This document shows positions 6,063 to 7,431 of a stretch of 7,431 nucleotides of DNA, piece by piece. The stretch lies in the NCBI GenBank assembly GCA_946404295.1, contig CAMJDE010000087.1, positions 1 through 7,431 on the forward strand, given 5' to 3'. The first letter of the stretch is position 1. Every line of letters begins with the position of its first letter. This DNA is from an uncultured Clostridia bacterium (lineage in GTDB: Bacteria > Bacillota > Clostridia > Oscillospirales > CAG-272). The notes under the pieces were generated by a model. The model searched no databases. It was not told where the DNA came from and worked only from the letters and a program-made list of their open reading frames with translations. The position numbers and the translations under genes were made by a program.

Positions 6063-6470
6063 ATGGTTCAATTGATCATCGGCGCCAGAGGATCCGGAAA
6101 GACCAAAAATCTGATCGAACGCGTCAACGACGCGGCGTCTGTCTCGAAGGGTTCGGTTGTTTGCGTCGAATACGGAAATACGCTGAACTTTGACGTGACC
6201 CACAAGGCGCGGCTGGTCGACACGACCGCTTTCGCCATCTCGAACGCCGACGCGCTCTACGGGTTCATCGCGGGGCTTGCCGCGAGCGATCACGACATTA
6301 CCGACATTTTCGTCGACGCCGCCATGAAGATCTGCAACTACGATCTTGCCGCCGTCGAGTATCTTGTCGGAAAGGTCGCCAAACTTGCCGAGAACTACGA
6401 GTTCAATCTGATCATGACCATCTCGGCAAACCCGGACGATTGCTCCGAGACGCTTCGCAAATACATGTGA
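6063..6470 (+). CDS. Small P-loop NTPase-like protein of unknown role
   Basis: This 135-residue cytoplasmic protein begins with a nucleotide-binding core: beta strand VQLIIG, then a Walker A loop G7-ARGSGKT14. A hydrophobic strand ending in acid, ITDIFVDAA at 79-87 with D85, is a plausible Walker B, and FNLIMTISANP at 114-124 resembles a further core strand. It is much shorter than typical ATPases and has no recognisable partner domain. To my recollection, similar short clostridial proteins carry database names such as 'twitching motility protein PilT', but I see none of the PilT-specific motifs, so that name should not be trusted. AGGAGGT lies 8 bases before the ATG, an excellent initiation site, and a strong promoter lies upstream. 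A terminator follows at 6502-6539. ATP or GTP binding is likely from the motif; hydrolysis, partners and pathway are unknown. Confidence 0.85.
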   Translation: MVQLIIGARGSGKTKNLIERVNDAASVSKGSVVCVEYGNTLNFDVTHKARLVDTTAFAISNADALYGFIAGLAASDHDITDIFVDAAMKICNYDLAAVEYLVGKVAKLAENYEFNLIMTISANPDDCSETLRKYM

Positions 6471-6501
6471 TCTGCACAGGATTGCACCGCCTTTCATATC
6501 T

Positions 6502-6539
6502 TGATATCGGAGTTCGTTCGGGCTCCGATATCATTTTTT
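6502..6539 (+). terminator. Strong intrinsic terminator or attenuator before the Cys-rich gene
   Basis: TGATATCGGAG (6502-6512) pairs perfectly with CTCCGATATCA (6523-6533). Two G-U pairs and one C-G pair extend the stem inward to a GTTC loop, and six T follow (6534-6539). This is a textbook rho-independent terminator for the P-loop gene. The T-run ends one base before the AGGAG ribosome binding site of the next gene, so the same hairpin would also control read-through into that gene. Confidence 0.88.
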
Positions 6540-6540
6540 C

Positions 6541-6551
6541 AGGAGTGCAAT
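6541..6551 (+). promoter_or_regulatory. Ribosome binding site of the Cys-rich gene with pairing partner
   Basis: AGGAG (6541-6545) is followed 6 bases later by the ATG at 6552. The segment from its last G up to the start, GTGCAAT (6545-6551), is the exact reverse complement of ATTGCAC at 6481-6487. This would allow a 7-bp stem enclosing the terminator hairpin and reaching the edge of the ribosome binding site. Confidence 0.65.
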
Positions 6552-7406
6552 ATGGCTGAAAACAGAGGTATTTGCGGGCAGGCAGGCGGGCAGGGGCGCG
6601 AGACGGTCTGTATCGACACCTATCGGGTGCTCGACTCGTCGCGCGACCGGGACTGCTACGAGGACGTTCGGGTCTACCTGACCCCGTTCGGGCAGGAGAT
6701 CATCAACGGCACCTGCAACGTGCGGGTGCGCGGGTGCGAGGTCGCGTGGTGCAACGTCGCCGTCGACCCGATCCAGTTCAACTGCGGATTCTATCAGTTG
6801 ACCGTTCGTTACTACATCCTTCTCACGCTCGAGAGTTGTATGGGACAGGGAAGAGCGCAGGAGTTCAACGGGCTTGCCGTGCTCGAGAAACGGTCGGTCC
6901 TCTACGGCGGCGAGGGCGACGTGAAGGTCTACTCCAGCGGGGACAATTCCTCCGCCTGCAACTTCGATCCGCGCGACGCCGGGAACATTTCGCCCATCGG
7001 CGTCGTTGAGACGGTCGATCCGATCGCCCTCTCGGTCAAGGTCTGCGACCGGAACACGCTGAACGGGTGCTGCTTCTGCACCTGCGAGCAGATCCCGCGC
7101 GAACTCGCGTCCAACGCGGTCGGCGATCTCGTTGATCCCGAGGACGGCAACCGTCTCTTCGTTTCGCTCGGCATCTTCTCGGTCCTGCGGCTCCAGCGCC
7201 CGGCGCAGTTGCTCGTCAACGCGTCGGATTACAGCGTACCCGACAAGGAGAGCGTACCGGTCGAGGAGAGCGACCCCTGCAAACTCTTCCGCACGATGGC
7301 GTTCCCCTCGGGCGAATTCTCGGGGACCAACTGCGCGGGACAAAATCAGGGCGGCAATAGCCGTCCGACCTCCTCCGATCGCGGCGGATGCGGCTGTCGG
7401 GGGTAA
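6552..7406 (+). CDS. Cysteine-rich conserved hypothetical protein
   Basis: I do not recognise a named family for this 284-residue protein. It has 18 cysteines (about 6%), at 8, 20, 35, 55, 62, 67, 78, 96, 136, 165, 173, 174, 176, 178, 243, 261, 280 and 282, including a dense CCFCTC cluster. There is no signal peptide or membrane segment. The region 37-94 alternates polar and hydrophobic residues (VRVYL, NVRVRGCEVAWCNVAV, YQLTVRYYILLTL) and suggests beta strands. The last 35 residues are Gly, Asn and Ser rich and end in GGCGCRG. The profile of a soluble, beta-rich, disulfide- or metal-capable protein with a flexible Gly-Cys tail is compatible with a spore coat or exosporium component, but that is inference. 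The start is set by AGGAG six bases before ATG. The hairpin immediately upstream suggests controlled expression. Confidence 0.85.
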   Translation: MAENRGICGQAGGQGRETVCIDTYRVLDSSRDRDCYEDVRVYLTPFGQEIINGTCNVRVRGCEVAWCNVAVDPIQFNCGFYQLTVRYYILLTLESCMGQGRAQEFNGLAVLEKRSVLYGGEGDVKVYSSGDNSSACNFDPRDAGNISPIGVVETVDPIALSVKVCDRNTLNGCCFCTCEQIPRELASNAVGDLVDPEDGNRLFVSLGIFSVLRLQRPAQLLVNASDYSVPDKESVPVEESDPCKLFRTMAFPSGEFSGTNCAGQNQGGNSRPTSSDRGGCGCRG

Positions 7407-7431
7407 GGACGAAAAAGGGGAGCGGAGAAAT
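7407..7431 (+). other. Possible leader of a further downstream gene
   Basis: After the TAA stop come 25 bases with no hairpin, including GGGGAGCGGAG (7417-7427), a purine-rich stretch that could be a ribosome binding site. The window ends in AAAT, so a start codon may follow at once. This would make the next gene a close operon partner of the Cys-rich gene. Only the spacing supports this. Confidence 0.3.

Noticed and set aside
6531..7343. A 270-codon minus-strand frame opposite the Cys-rich gene
   Set aside because: It has no ribosome binding site or recognisable domain. The plus-strand frame has a good start signal and a coherent composition.
1..7431. A defence system, mobile element, CRISPR array, phage gene or biosynthetic cluster
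   Set aside because: I looked on both strands for transposase, integrase, nuclease or toxin motifs and for regular repeats, and found none. The genes are mostly ordinary chromosomal families, so I do not claim a new system.

Overview
The window looks like a chromosomal segment from a moderately GC-rich Firmicute, most likely an uncultured clostridial (Eubacteriales-type) lineage. Supporting signs are strong AGGAGG-type ribosome binding sites, sigma-A-like promoters (TTGnnn, 17-bp spacer, TATAAT-like), GTG and TTG starts, intrinsic terminators, and protein families typical of endospore-forming Gram-positives: a PdaA-like deacetylase, a DacF-like DD-carboxypeptidase, a YesL/DUF624-like membrane protein and the short Firmicute form of Pgi. 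I see no mobile element, CRISPR array, tRNA, rRNA, prophage gene or defence gene. Taxonomy below the phylum is inference.

Layout. Positions 1-1469 (+) hold two tandem secreted polysaccharide deacetylases joined by a 4-base ATGA overlap. The first is PdaA-like and cut by the left edge; the second is a complete, canonical small deacetylase. A perfect 11-bp hairpin (1471-1496) separates them from a convergent minus-strand gene (1504-2532) for a six-helix membrane protein with a TTG start. A 158-bp divergent promoter region (2533-2690) then leads into a RimJ/RimL-type GNAT acetyltransferase (2691-3281, +) and a D-Ala-D-Ala carboxypeptidase (3344-4519, +, GTG start). After a structured intergenic region come glucose-6-phosphate isomerase (4631-5965, +), a small P-loop protein (6063-6470, +), and a cysteine-rich protein with 18 Cys in 284 residues (6552-7406, +). 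A strong terminator hairpin separates the last two, and its U-run ends next to the last gene's ribosome binding site.

How the genes relate. The deacetylases and the carboxypeptidase all act on peptidoglycan outside the membrane. PdaA- and DacF-type enzymes are known from spore cortex synthesis in Bacillus, and the cysteine-rich protein could be a spore-surface protein, though that is speculation. Pgi, the GNAT and the P-loop protein look like housekeeping or stand-alone genes, each with its own promoter where one could be found. The least explained parts are the cysteine-rich protein with its attenuator-like leader, and the small P-loop protein.
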